DNA of 64,000 bases from positions 34,116,119 to 34,180,118 of the forward strand of contig JAVGWX010000012.1 of NCBI GenBank assembly GCA_036924085.1, read 5' to 3'. Made by a program: the position numbers and the translations under genes. Shown piece after piece: positions 21,950 to 34,300 of the stretch; the stretch's first letter is position 1, and each line of letters begins with the position of its first letter. Under the pieces are notes generated by a model that was not told the DNA's origin, ran no database searches, and saw only the letters and a list, made by a program, of their open reading frames with translations. This DNA comes from Ariolimax columbianus. Lineage: Eukaryota; Mollusca; Gastropoda; Stylommatophora; Arionidae.

Positions 21950-22165
21950 GTGGTTAACCGATGTGTGAATCCATCTTAATAGACTCAAACACTAGAGCAA
22001 AGTAAGCCGGCAGCCTATTAGGCATCTGCGCTGCTCTTAACAAACCATCTAACCATGGTCGGTATTATGCCATGTCACACAGTTAGTCCCTCTTACGACA
22101 TGCTCTCTGTGGGGCAGTGTTGCTATTCTTATCTTTGTCATACACAAAGACCTCGGCAAACCACT
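21950..22165 (+). mobile_element. Dispersed repeat R3
   Basis: Contains gtcacacagttagtccctct, gctctctgtggggcagtgtt and gccatgtcacac. Copies also occur at 43625-43960 (reverse) and 47610-47920. It is non-coding and lies in what should be the 3' UTR or downstream flank of the ARMC8-like gene. Confidence 0.7.
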
Positions 22166-22253
22166 CAGGACGAAGATGGTCTATGTACCTCTAGCTGATT
22201 AGGGACAAGAAGAAGAGCACAGGCACTTTCCAAGAAAAACCAGAAAGAATTCT

Positions 22254-22381
22254 TCAAAGTAAATAAAAAATCTTAATAATTTTGTTAAGGCACCTTTTCT
22301 GGAGGTCCTTCTTGTAGCTGACTTCCTCAAGGACATGCTGAACACCCAGGTTCTTGAGGACCATCAGTCGCTGGGAGGCAG
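22254..22381 (-). CDS. ARMC8: ARMC8-like terminal exon
   Basis: A 128-bp exon with acceptor gtgcag. The first two bases complete the split codon from exon 12. It encodes ASQRLMVLKNLGVQHVLEE and a basic, hydrophobic tail ending in TGA at 22256-22254. This matches [20 protein letters not shown] and the end of ARMC8. No clear AATAAA is seen just downstream on the minus strand, where a dispersed repeat (21.95-22.17 kb) begins within about 90 bp. Confidence 0.78.
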
Positions 22382-25300
22382 CTGCACGGAGGACACAAGA
22401 AGACTCTATATCAGGGCTTATGGCCAAGATCTTTACCCATAAGCCTAGACATGATCTCATGCTCACCTTTGTTTATTAAATCTGTTGTTTTGTTAACCCT
22501 TTACAGTCCAAATTGTCCATTGCAGTCAACTAGAGTTAACATCTCTTACAGTCCGATTTATCTGTAGTCACATTTCAACCATATCTTCTTTTTTTTAGCT
22601 AAATTTGAAACAAACTTTGTGTGATAGATAATTAAATTCTGCATATCTAAATTTAAAAATCATAATTTCTTCTTTGTTCATTATCAACCTCCCGTTACCA
22701 AGTCCTGAAAAGGGGCTTGTTAGTAGCATGATGTTATCAGGAGAACGGAATGTGTTATGCCATAGTTTACAATCATAATTTCAGTTTTAATTACATATTT
22801 TAAAAACCATGAAACACATATAATTACAGTTCTTGTCTTGGACATTAAGAATAAGGCAAAGGCCGCCGTCCATCGTAGATGATGATGGCATAATTTATTT
22901 TTCTAGCGCTATTTTTAGTAAGGATTAACTGCGCTACTTTTTATCCCCACTCTCTCGTCTCGTGCCGCCCGACCCCAGTGGCAAGTCAAGGACAAGACGA
23001 CTAGAGGGCGACTACAAGATGCAGGGGACTCTGCATCAAGCACCAGTGAAAAAAACAGCGGAGTCCGGAGTGGAACCCACACCACTTGATCACTTCGCCA
23101 CGGTCTCACGAGATGAATAACATTTTGTAAATTAGGTGGGATTGTAAAGGGTTAAGAATTCACACATTTTCTGGGCAGATCTCTTTCAGCAAATGGTGAA
23201 GAATGTGGACACTGGTTACTGTAGCTTGCTAGCTGTGCTTACTCTTGCTCTCATAAACCCTCCTTACCCGCTAAGCCCATGTCTCATTGCACAGGATGTA
23301 GATTGCCGGTTTATCAATGACAATGCTATCATTCAAGTGGCATCAGCTACTGATGAATGCATCTGTGGTACTGGAAAAATTACCCCTGAACATATGTTGC
23401 AACATTGTCCGGCGTACGTGGACCAGAAAAAACATATGTGGTCATCACTTAAACTAAAAATGTGGCCAACACTAGACTAAGCTCTATGGCAGTATCGACA
23501 GCCTCAGGATGACCACAGCTTTCTTTGAACAAATTCAAGTTGACATCTGATAGTGTACGAAGAAGAAGTGGCATAATTTTATGACTTCTCTATCCATATC
23601 TATCCCAATGTCCCTACTACGGATGCTTTCAAGACCAGGATGTCAGCTCTCTCATTCTCGCAAGCCCCAGCATCTCCAGGACAGTAGATCAACACATGCC
23701 CCAGAAGGCATGAGGCCTTTATGTCTGCTATCAATATCACAGCCAGCCCCTCTGTATCTTCTGAAGCAAGAATTGAGAGTTCAACACAACAACTGCTCTC
23801 ATTTAGAACTGAAGTCATAGACTCAAACTGAGGGGTGTTGTCATGTATGCCCAACCCTCTCGACAATTACTTTGGCTCTCACTTTAGCAGTGGTTTTTTT
23901 CCATTGTCTATTATAATGGGGAAATAACAAAATGGTACCAAAGTATCCACAGACATTTATTTGTAATTGAAGTCTCTCAAAAAAGGGATGGGTAACTATG
24001 GTTTGATCATTTATGCACCAAAGTTATGTCACTTTAGGTTTCACATTTCTTTTTCTTCTTCGGCGTTTGTACTGAAAAGGGGCGCTGTCGTGTTATTTAC
24101 AGTGAGGTTACGAGAACTGCGTTTTTCAGCCCGACACATCCGGTTGCATCTAATTATTTTAGTACTGAGTTTGCATTCCCACTGCAATTCCTATTCTCTT
24201 AGCCAGACTACAATAGTGCAGCCTGTTTCTAGGATCACCGTTTGGAGGTGGAATAGGGTCTTGGTCAACTCTGGTTCACTGACCCCTGATGCAAGCAGCC
24301 AGATATGAGTCGCCGAATGGTGTTAGGATTCAGTATGCTGCATCTTTGGCCCCAGGTTCCCCACTGTCATTTTTTACTTACCTGTGCATATACTGCACTG
24401 CAATCATCATGTGTGTGCATAACTGACACAAATGAAGCATTTTAACTTAACCTTTACCGTGTTGAGGCTGTTATTTTTGCCAACAAACACCGGAGGAAGA
24501 AAATTTGACTGATGTTATTATCACATATAACACAACCGGTGCGCCATACAAAAATATGAAAATGCGGCTGATTTGATAGTACATAATCGTCACTTTCTTC
24601 ACTACCAACTTTAGCTGTGAAAGTTTAGATTGACTTTGATAAATCAGAGTTTTGAAAGGATATATTCTTCTTTTTCAATCGGTGTGGACTCGGTCCATTA
24701 TTGGGGATGGTGAAGTAAGTTATTGTAGAAGATCTCTGTGAGGTAGTTCAGTATAGTTCCTTCATTTAGATGTAATAAATATGTTTTTAGTCTAAACTAA
24801 CAGTTGTGCTAATATTATAAACACAGTATCGATACTTTCTTGTGATTTAGATGGATTTTATGAGGATCGACGTTCCAGAATTGGCGAGTCCAAATGTTTG
24901 TACTTTATTTTTTATAAATGTTCACCTTCATCTTCAATCTCAAAAACTAACACACACAACAAAAACAATATCAACAAGTTCTTTATTAATTTATGTCTCT
25001 ACACACAACAAAATCATATCTATAGGCCAACTAATAAAAAGGTTACATGTTCTCAAAGTCAACAACCATAGTAAAATATGACGGGTTGAAAATTATTGCA
25101 GCCGCAGGGAAAATAACGTCATTTTTTAGTGGTAAAAGTTAAAGAAGTGTAGGTCTCTTGTTCACTACGATAAGCAGACACTTACAGAACAACTATAAAT
25201 ATCTTACCATCCTCGGCGATATCAATAATGTTTGTGATAAACTGTAGGACTGGCAGCTGTAGACATGTTACTGGCTGATGGTCGGAATAAGTTTCCTTCT

Positions 25301-28300
25301 CCTGGCAAACAAAGAATGTATGTAAATAAAGATTTGGTACCTGAGAAGAAAAGGAATAGTACCGCTGTAACCTTTCAAGCACAGCCTAGGGTAGGGAAAA
25401 CATACTAATCACCAAAACTGTCCCCCTAGCTAATGAGATGGTGATTGATACTGTGATCCTCATAGCAGTGAGCCTGCTGAGAAACCTTGCACGATACTGC
25501 ATCTAGGAGTACCTAGGTTAACATTCTTCAGTACACCCAGGACATATGAAGAGCCATTACAAACCTGCTTTTTAATCTTCTTAATCAACCCGTTCTTCAA
25601 CAATATAGTTGGCCTTGTGTGGGTAGCAACTCTGTTTCCACTCATTGCGCTCGCAGGCACGAGTTGACCAGTGGATGAGCGGTATTCAAAATGGGGTCGC
25701 GAATGATGATGTTCCTCTCTATCGAGTCTTGCCATTTGGTGGATGGCCGACCAGGGGATCTCTTCTTTTCCAGAGGATACCATAGAGTAGTTCTGGAACT
25801 CCAGTGCTCGTTTTTCCTTCATGCTGTGTGGCCAGCCTATCAGTGTTTTGATTGGTTTATATGCTGGTGTATATCTTTGACTTGTGGCATTCTATGGATG
25901 TTGCTGTTGTGAAGGCACCTGTCACTGTTGCCAGTTCCACTAGATGGCGTTCAAATCTGCTACCAGAGAAAATTCACCAAGAGTGAAGAGCTCATACGAG
26001 AGCAGCCTAGAAAATATATCAACAACAACCATTTGTACGCTGGGGACATGAGATGAGGTCTTGGGACAATTTATTTCACTCAACTCTGATTCAAGTAACA
26101 GCACTTAACTACATAAATAAGTGTAAAATAATCTCAGATATGCAGATGACAGTTCCACTAGCTGGTAGCAAAACAAGAATTAATGATTCAAGTAATGATC
26201 AAAAGTCAAGCATATGGATTGGACATTAATGCTGAGAAAATTTAAAATATGATAATTAGCAAAATAGATACAAAATCTACTAACCAAGATAACAATAGAC
26301 AGCCAAACACTGAAACATGTCAAGAGGTTCTATCTTGGAAATACAATAATTGAAGATAGAAGGGGGTGACAAGGAAATCAAGAAGAGAATAGGAATGACC
26401 AAATCTGTTTTCACCAATATGAGTCACATATTGTCATCCAAACAAATAACTCACAAATGACAGTTATCAGATATTATGGATATTAAATCTTCATTGTATG
26501 GCTTAGATATGTGAACAATGAACAGACTCATATAGAAATTGATGCCTTTGAAATGTGGATATTAAGAAAAATATGGCACATTTCATTGAAAATAAAACAA
26601 ATATAAGGAAGCCTTGGAAAAACTTTAGGGGTGCAAAGAAAATTGATCCAAAAAATCATACAGTAGAGAAAATTTTAATCACATAAAAAGAGATAACACC
26701 ATGTTGAAAACAGTACTGGAAGGAAATGTGGAGGTCCCATATGCCAGAGGTGAACAACTCTGTAAGTAGAAAGATAATATCAAAAGAAATACAAAAATTT
26801 TTGTCTGGCAGATTACACCATCACAACAAGAAACGGGATGTTGGAGATCCATTGCCATCAATGTTCAATATAAATATTGAATTTAACTTCACAAGAGATC
26901 CTTTGCCGCCGACCTTCAATTAGAGTATTGAACAACTTCAACAAGAGATCCTTTGCCGCCGACCTTCAATTAGAATATTGAACTTAACTTCAACAAGAGA
27001 TCATTTGCCGCCGACCTTCAATGTGAATATTGAACTTAACTTCAACAAGAGATCCTTTGCCGCCGACCTTCAATGTGAATATTGAACTTACTAAAACAAA
27101 GACATATATTGCTGCCGATGTTCAATGTGAATATTGCTTTTGAACTTAATTTCCACAAATAAAAAATTTAAACATCGTACCAAGTATTTAATGACGGACT
27201 GAAGCTCTTCAGTTTTTCCAATTATGTGCTCCTTACAGGAGGGACCATCTGCCATGTTACTCAAAACACAAAGGGCCTGCCATGAAGGAAAGAGACAGCA
27301 TTATTTAGAACTCATATTATACAGCAGTACCCACTTATACAAACATACTGTATGCAGAACATGTTCGTAAGTGGAGATTTGTTCATAAAGTGGAATTCAG
27401 TATTTAAAAAACAACTTGTAAATGCATTTGGGCCAGTAAAAAAAGTAAATAACACACAATACATTATTTGAAAATGTGTGCATAAATTATATAAACGAAA
27501 CAATTTAAAAAAATGACATTTAAATATTTTGATTCTTGCAAAAGTATAAGATTTTTATTTTTTATTGGGTTCGCCTTATTTCTCTATTCCCCAAGGAGGT
27601 GTGCACTGCGCTATGTTTTTATATTGCGCCTGTCGACCCAGTGCATCCGACTTCGGCATGCATTTTATGTAAGGGTCTGCTTCCTCCTGCATTTTCTAAG
27701 GGTTTGCTTCCCCGGGGTAACGGCTGGTGCTGCGATGGGTATCAAACCCAGTACCTTCAGATTGTGAGCCGTGTCACTTATCCACTAGGCCACACTGGCA
27801 GATGTGTTGTATGTGAGGAAGCCAACAATATTCTGTAAGTGTCCTGATCTTTTGCAGTGCTGCACCAATGCGGGCCTAGGTATTTGGTTAGTCCATCTCA
27901 CCATCTTATGGGTAGGCGACCCCGTGGACGTGTACAGTCATATGGCCACCAAAAATTTGTTCTACGTGTCCATCTGTTGTCAGGCATGCACACCACATGT
28001 TCAGCCCAATGATGTTTGCGTGATATCGCTGCTTTCACAACATCCCAAAACAAAGTATGATGTGGAATTTCATCATTACGGATGTTATCCCATATCAAAA
28101 TATTTAGTACACACCGTCCCATTGCTCTCTGAGTGACTCTGAGCTTCTCGGCATCTGTTTTGCACAAGTTCCAAACTTCACATCCGTAAATCATTGCTGG
28201 AATGACCATGGAATTGAATGTGTGTGCTCGTGCCGTGGTGTCTTTCACCTCTTGGAGTATTAGTTTAATATTCATAATTTTGTGAAAGTCAAATTTTATT

Positions 28301-31300
28301 TAATGAAGGAGTGGAATTTCATGGTGATCTTCCATGGGCTGGTGATGACGGCTCTGGGTCTGAAAGGTTTGGGGTGTGACTGACGGTAGATGTGGAGATT
28401 GTTTCTTGAAAAAGGAATGCATGCAATTTGTCACATTGAGGTCTGTCTTCATTCTCAAAACATTTCATTGTAACGCGATATTGAGTTTTGTAGCATTGAA
28501 GTAACTTTTACACTTCTTTAGAAATTGGGATTTATACTTTCCCAATGTGCAGATGTCTTCTCTATGGTTATTCCTTTATTTCTGTAGGACTCGTCAACTT
28601 AGAGTGAACAACATCTTTAGGATGAGAATCCTCTTCAAGAGGCAACCTACTTTGCTCATCAATCAAAAGAAGATAATCATCTGTTGGGGGCTCATAGTCT
28701 GGCTCTTTAAAAATCATGCCCTGAAGAAGTTTGTTAGAGCAAACTCACGATTATATGCAATGTTCTGGTTATGTTTAAAGAAATTCACATGAGAAGGAAT
28801 TTGTATAACAGGGAATTAATATTTATAAAGATATCACAAGAATGTGGAATGGGTGGCCAATTGGTTAGCATGCTCATCTCATGAATATGTTGTTGTTTTG
28901 AATGCCCACAATGAGTAGGTTACTCTTATGTGCACCCTGAAAAGCGCATTAAGTGACAGGTTGCAGTAGCTTTCCTCACATCCTGAACGTGCTGATGAAG
29001 GTGGACCGGGATCCTCCAGGCGGTAGTGCTATGCTTGGCCTCATCTGCGTGTCATTCACTACTACGGAGATCACGTCGAACCTTGTTAGCCAGACTGTTG
29101 TCCTTGACAACAGCCTGTTTCCAGGATGACCAACGAGGAGGTCAGGTGAGGGTCTTGGCCAGTATATTTCTCCTGACCCTGGCTAACATTCTCTGATCAG
29201 TGTGTTTTGACTGACCAGATATTAGCCTCATCGTCCCCATCTCATGAATAAAGAGAGATACATTCAAAACCTTGGTAAGGAACCGTGTTTTTTTTCTATC
29301 GGAGTTGAATACAAAATTTATCTGGCCTGCACACTGTGTGGTAACTGCAGGGATAAGTAGCCTTTATTTCTCTGTTCTACAAGTCTTCCCAGCAGACGGC
29401 AGCAATGGGACTAAATGCAGTAAAGATAGTTTTGTAATGGGAGATTTATAGAGGTGAGGAATACATGTCCCTTTCCCCAACAGCCCAGGCTAGGTTTTCA
29501 TTTGATTCCAATAGAGAAAGAACAAGACATCAATCAATCAATCAAAACCTTTCCGTGTAGAGCACAGGTCTTCAACAAATACATGCCAAGTCCCCCTGTC
29601 CCGGACTATACCTTTCAGCTCTCTCCACGTCTTCCCTTTTTCCTTTATGTTTAACTCAAGCTCTCTATTCTTGACTCCACAGAAGAGACTGTTTTGTAAT
29701 ACTATCAGCTGGTTTCCTAAACGTATGCCCTACTCAGTGCCAGCATCTTCTCCTCATGCCATGTTCCTTTGTTATCTAATCTGGTTTTTTCTAACAATTC
29801 CATATTACTGATTGTATTATACCATTTCTATTTCTCTATTCTATGTAGGCACCCATTTATGAAAATCTGTAGCTTTTCCAGTGTTCTCTATATTTCAGAT
29901 TTATACAATATAAATGACTACATTGAAATTGTAGATTTGTATTGGACTTAGTTTCTTTTGTTTCCATAAGTACTTCATCATTGTCATGTAACATGTCCTT
30001 TGCAGAACATTGCTCTCACAACAGCTAATTTCTGGTCAGAACTCCCGCCTCTGTCACCTTCAGGACCTCTATGATGTCTTGTGTCCATCTTCTCCTTGGT
30101 CTGCCTCTGCCCCACTTTCCAGACACCATACCCACCTGTATCGCTCTCTCCAGGCCATTATGGTGTTTGATGTGGTCAAAATATTTTATTTTTCTGGACA
30201 AGATATTGTTTACTAGAAAATTGTCCTCGATATTGCCAAGACCATACAAAGGTTTCAATTCCACGTCTCCTCATTACAAGACCAGTACCCTAACTGCATG
30301 ACCATCAGCAACCTCCTCCTATGTGAAACACAGAACTTTATACAGTGGAGGAAATAACAGAGCCACCCTATACTATGATGCGGTCAAGAATCGACATCAC
30401 TGCACCATCTTTGATAAAACCATAGTTGCTCAATCTATTTTTGCAAATGGTGAAAGGTGTTGACAATGATGATTACTATAGCTGCTGATTGTACACACTC
30501 CTGTTCCGTTTTCCCATGTGTCCCTCCCTGCTTGACTGTGTCTGAATTTAGTTAGAGTGGCCGATCCTTGATTGTAAACTGGCCGAGAAGTCATGGTCTA
30601 GGTTCTTTGTAAAACCTGACCACTTCTCTTGACATGCTGCGGATACAACTTACCTGTTCTAGCACAAAAACGGGCAAGGTTGAATCTTCAATTGTACGAA
30701 ACACTGCTTCTATCACTTCACCACCAAGAAGTTTGACCATTCTGTCGATGACCTAAATTTAAATGGTTCATAAAAAGGTCAAATTACTCCCATAATAAAC
30801 ACTGTAATTGAGGATGAAGTGTCACAAACTTTATTTTATGTGGCTTTAGCCTTGTGAAGTGCTCCCTTACTTACTGCCTTACCTAATGACAAAAAATCTA
30901 TCCCCATTTCAAGCTGGGCAGACTGGAATAGCTGGTTGAGTAATTTGAATGTCAGTCTTCTGACATTGAGATGATGTTTCATAAACTCAGCAGGTGTTAA
31001 AGACATTGAGATGATGTATTCATAAACTCAGCAGGCGTCAAAGATGCAGCACAGTGAATGAGCTGATAGTGACTCATAAATGGCTGTTTGCATCAGGGGC
31101 AGTGAACTAGAGCTGGCCAAGACCTTAATCCACTTCCAAGTAGCAGCCCTGGAAACAGACTTAACTAGTGAAGTCTGGGAAATCAAACCCAGTTCCACAA
31201 AACACCAGCTGAAATCTGATGTGTTGGACTAAAAGGTGCAAATATCGTGATCTTGCTGTAAACTATGACATAATGCCGTTTTCAGGACAAACACCGATCA

Positions 31301-34300
31301 ACAAGAAAAATAAGAAAAGTTCGGCAAAGCATTCCATTTTACAAAGACTCAACTTTTACTGAGGTGAGGGGGATCAAGATGCTGAGCAGTGCATGAGCTT
31401 CGGTGGCCAGCAACCCATAGCTGACTGCTTTCATCATGGTCAGCAAATCAGAGCTGCTAAGACCCTTCTACATCTCCATGCGATGATCCTGGATAGCAGG
31501 CTGCAACAGAGCAGACTGGCTAAGGAGAAAAGATTGAAGAAGGAAGGCTAACATGGTACTCAAAAATGTCTGCTGAAGTTGGATCGAAAGGTGCAAATAT
31601 CAGTCAAGCATTCCGTTCTCTGGACAATATCCTCCTTGCAAAGCCCTTTTTAGGACTTTGTAGCGGAAGATTAAGAACGAACGAAGGACTTAGGTGAGAT
31701 GATCAGATCCCTCTCTTGTCACCTTGCAATCACTAACTGTAGATCAGGTATAAATTTACAGGAGGATATACTGAAGCTTGCTGGAGTCTGTCTCCCTTAC
31801 TAGAGAGGAACGAATGGGATAACCGCACCTCCACGCATATCATACAAAGTGACTAAAGACAGTTGTGCATGGAAGTTAGCAACTTCATCATGCAAAATAA
31901 ATTACACACAAAGTGCTTTGATGCAGGCTTCCTGAAAAACGAAACTTTAGTGGTGGCCCTATGCTCCGACTGAAATAAAAAGAAATATGAAGAAGTCTTT
32001 AGCATGTCCAACACTTAGTAGGAAGTAGAAGTGTGTAATACACTTGGTTTGGTCTTGAACATTCAATTACCAGCAACACTGGAGAACTGAGACACTAATC
32101 CAGTCAGGCACTGACCAGGACATCGTGTCAAGGTCAGGCACAATATACTGACCAAGATCACAATTTCTCTTCCATGTAGTGTTTCCTGGAAACAGGCTGT
32201 TTCAAGGCAGCCTGGCTGACGAGATGTGGATCAATGTGATCCCAGTAGTGGTGGGCGCCACGCAGATGAAGCCAAGCATCGCCGAACAATGCCTGGAGGA
32301 CCGCGGTCCACCTCCATCAACACGCTCAGGATGTGAGGATAGTTACTACAACCCGCCACTTAACGTCCTTTTCAGGGCGCACAAAAGCAACAACACTGTC
32401 TGTCAAAATGCAGACAACTTTGTATCACATCATGATCAAATTAACAGTGCTATTTAAATCTAGATCCATCCTCGCATTACCTTCCCTAAGAGTACGTCAA
32501 TCCACCCATTTACAAATGGGTTGACTGGAGTTCGTAGCTAGCTACAAGGGAACGAACCCGATACCTTCACACCAAGAACACTAACAAATCTACGTAAACA
32601 TTACTAAATCGAAGCTGTGACACAGTGGTACGTAAGGTCAATAGGCAATACAAATATTTAAAAGGCTCAGTGCCTGCACTAGGACAATAACAAAACAAAA
32701 CTCAGGTTACACTCAAAAAGACTTTATCGGGACAAAGCACAAACAAAAAAGTTTCAACACGACAACAATGAAGAGAGGCAATGTATGACACTAAGGAAAT
32801 AGAGTTTTGGGGTCAAGATGCAACAGTGCATGAGCTTACAGCAGCCAGTGAACCATAGCTGGCTGCTTGCATCAGAATCAGTGAACCATAGCTGGCTGCT
32901 TGCATCAGTGAACCATAGCTGACCAAGACCCTATTCCACCTCCATGTGCCGGCCCTAGTCACTAGTGTAGTCTGGTCAAGGGATAGATTTCGCAGTAGGA
33001 AGGCAAACCCGGTACTAAAAAAACCAGCTGCATTATGATGTTTTGGGCTGAAAAACACAGATATTGCAGCCTTGCTTTAAACTACGACACAACATCCTTT
33101 TCGGGACAAATGTAGTAGAAGATAGAGTTTGAGTTGGCAGGAAGTACTTCTAGGTTATTTTTGTTGTTGTTTAATGCCCACAATGAGTAAGTTTACTCTT
33201 TTGTGCGTCCTGTAAAGGGCGTCAAGTGGCGGGTTGTAGTAGCTTTCCTCACATCCTGAGCATGTTGATGAAGCTGGACCTAGGTCCTCCAGGCGGTTGT
33301 ACTATGCTCGACTTCATCTGCATCACTCACTACTACGAGGATCATTCGATCCATATTTCGCCAGCCAGACTGCCTTGAAAACAGCCTGTTTCCAGGGAAA
33401 GATACATGGAAGATAGATTGTGGGCTTGGTCAGTGTATTGTGCCTGACCCTGACGCGAAGTCCTGGTCGGTCTGTTGTGCCTGACTGGATTAGCGTCTCA
33501 GCTCCTCAAGTAATACCTGCCAACTCAAACTCTATTTTATTCAGTGTCATACATCATGTCTTGTTTTGTTGCGATTTGTTACAACTTTTTAAAATGATCT
33601 CTGTCCCTGAAGAAGGTCTTGTGGACGCAACATAGGTTTTATTTAGTTTTTGTGCTGGTGTGGTCGCTGGGCCATTATTTATGTGTGTTTTCATTGTCTA
33701 ACCAATATACCACTAAAGAGTATAAACATATTAACAGAGGTGGCAGTACTTGTCTGTCCAATGTATGTACTTACTGTTCTATCTGATGTGCATCTTTCTC
33801 CTGGAAGACGCTGTAACAAAATGCCTCTCTCCTCACAGTCATGGAGCTGTAAGAGGTGGGGGAGAGTAAATTGCATCAACATCACATCTAGATGTGTAAG
33901 AGAAAGTTGCTTTATCTGAAAGGTAAGGTGCTTGCCTCTCAAGAACGAACGAAAGCGTTAAATGGCGGGTGTTCGATTCTCACAAATGTAAAGCATCGCC
34001 TGATCTCAAGAGAGATGAGATCAGCACCAAGTCCAGAGATGAACTATACGCTCTGAGGTCATGTGACCATAAAAGAACCCTTGGAAGTTGAAAATAAAAA
34101 AGAGCAGGCTATTCGCAAAAATTCAAAAAGTAACAAAATGTATATCCATTAGAGGCTTGCATAAAATGTGGCCAGACAGACCCAGACATGGAATTCACTG
34201 GGGAAGATGAATAGAGGTACACCAGAAACACATAAAGAAGAGACTGTGAAAATTAACTGTATTCCCTGGATCTCAACTGGAGAGAAGCAGAAAGGACAGC

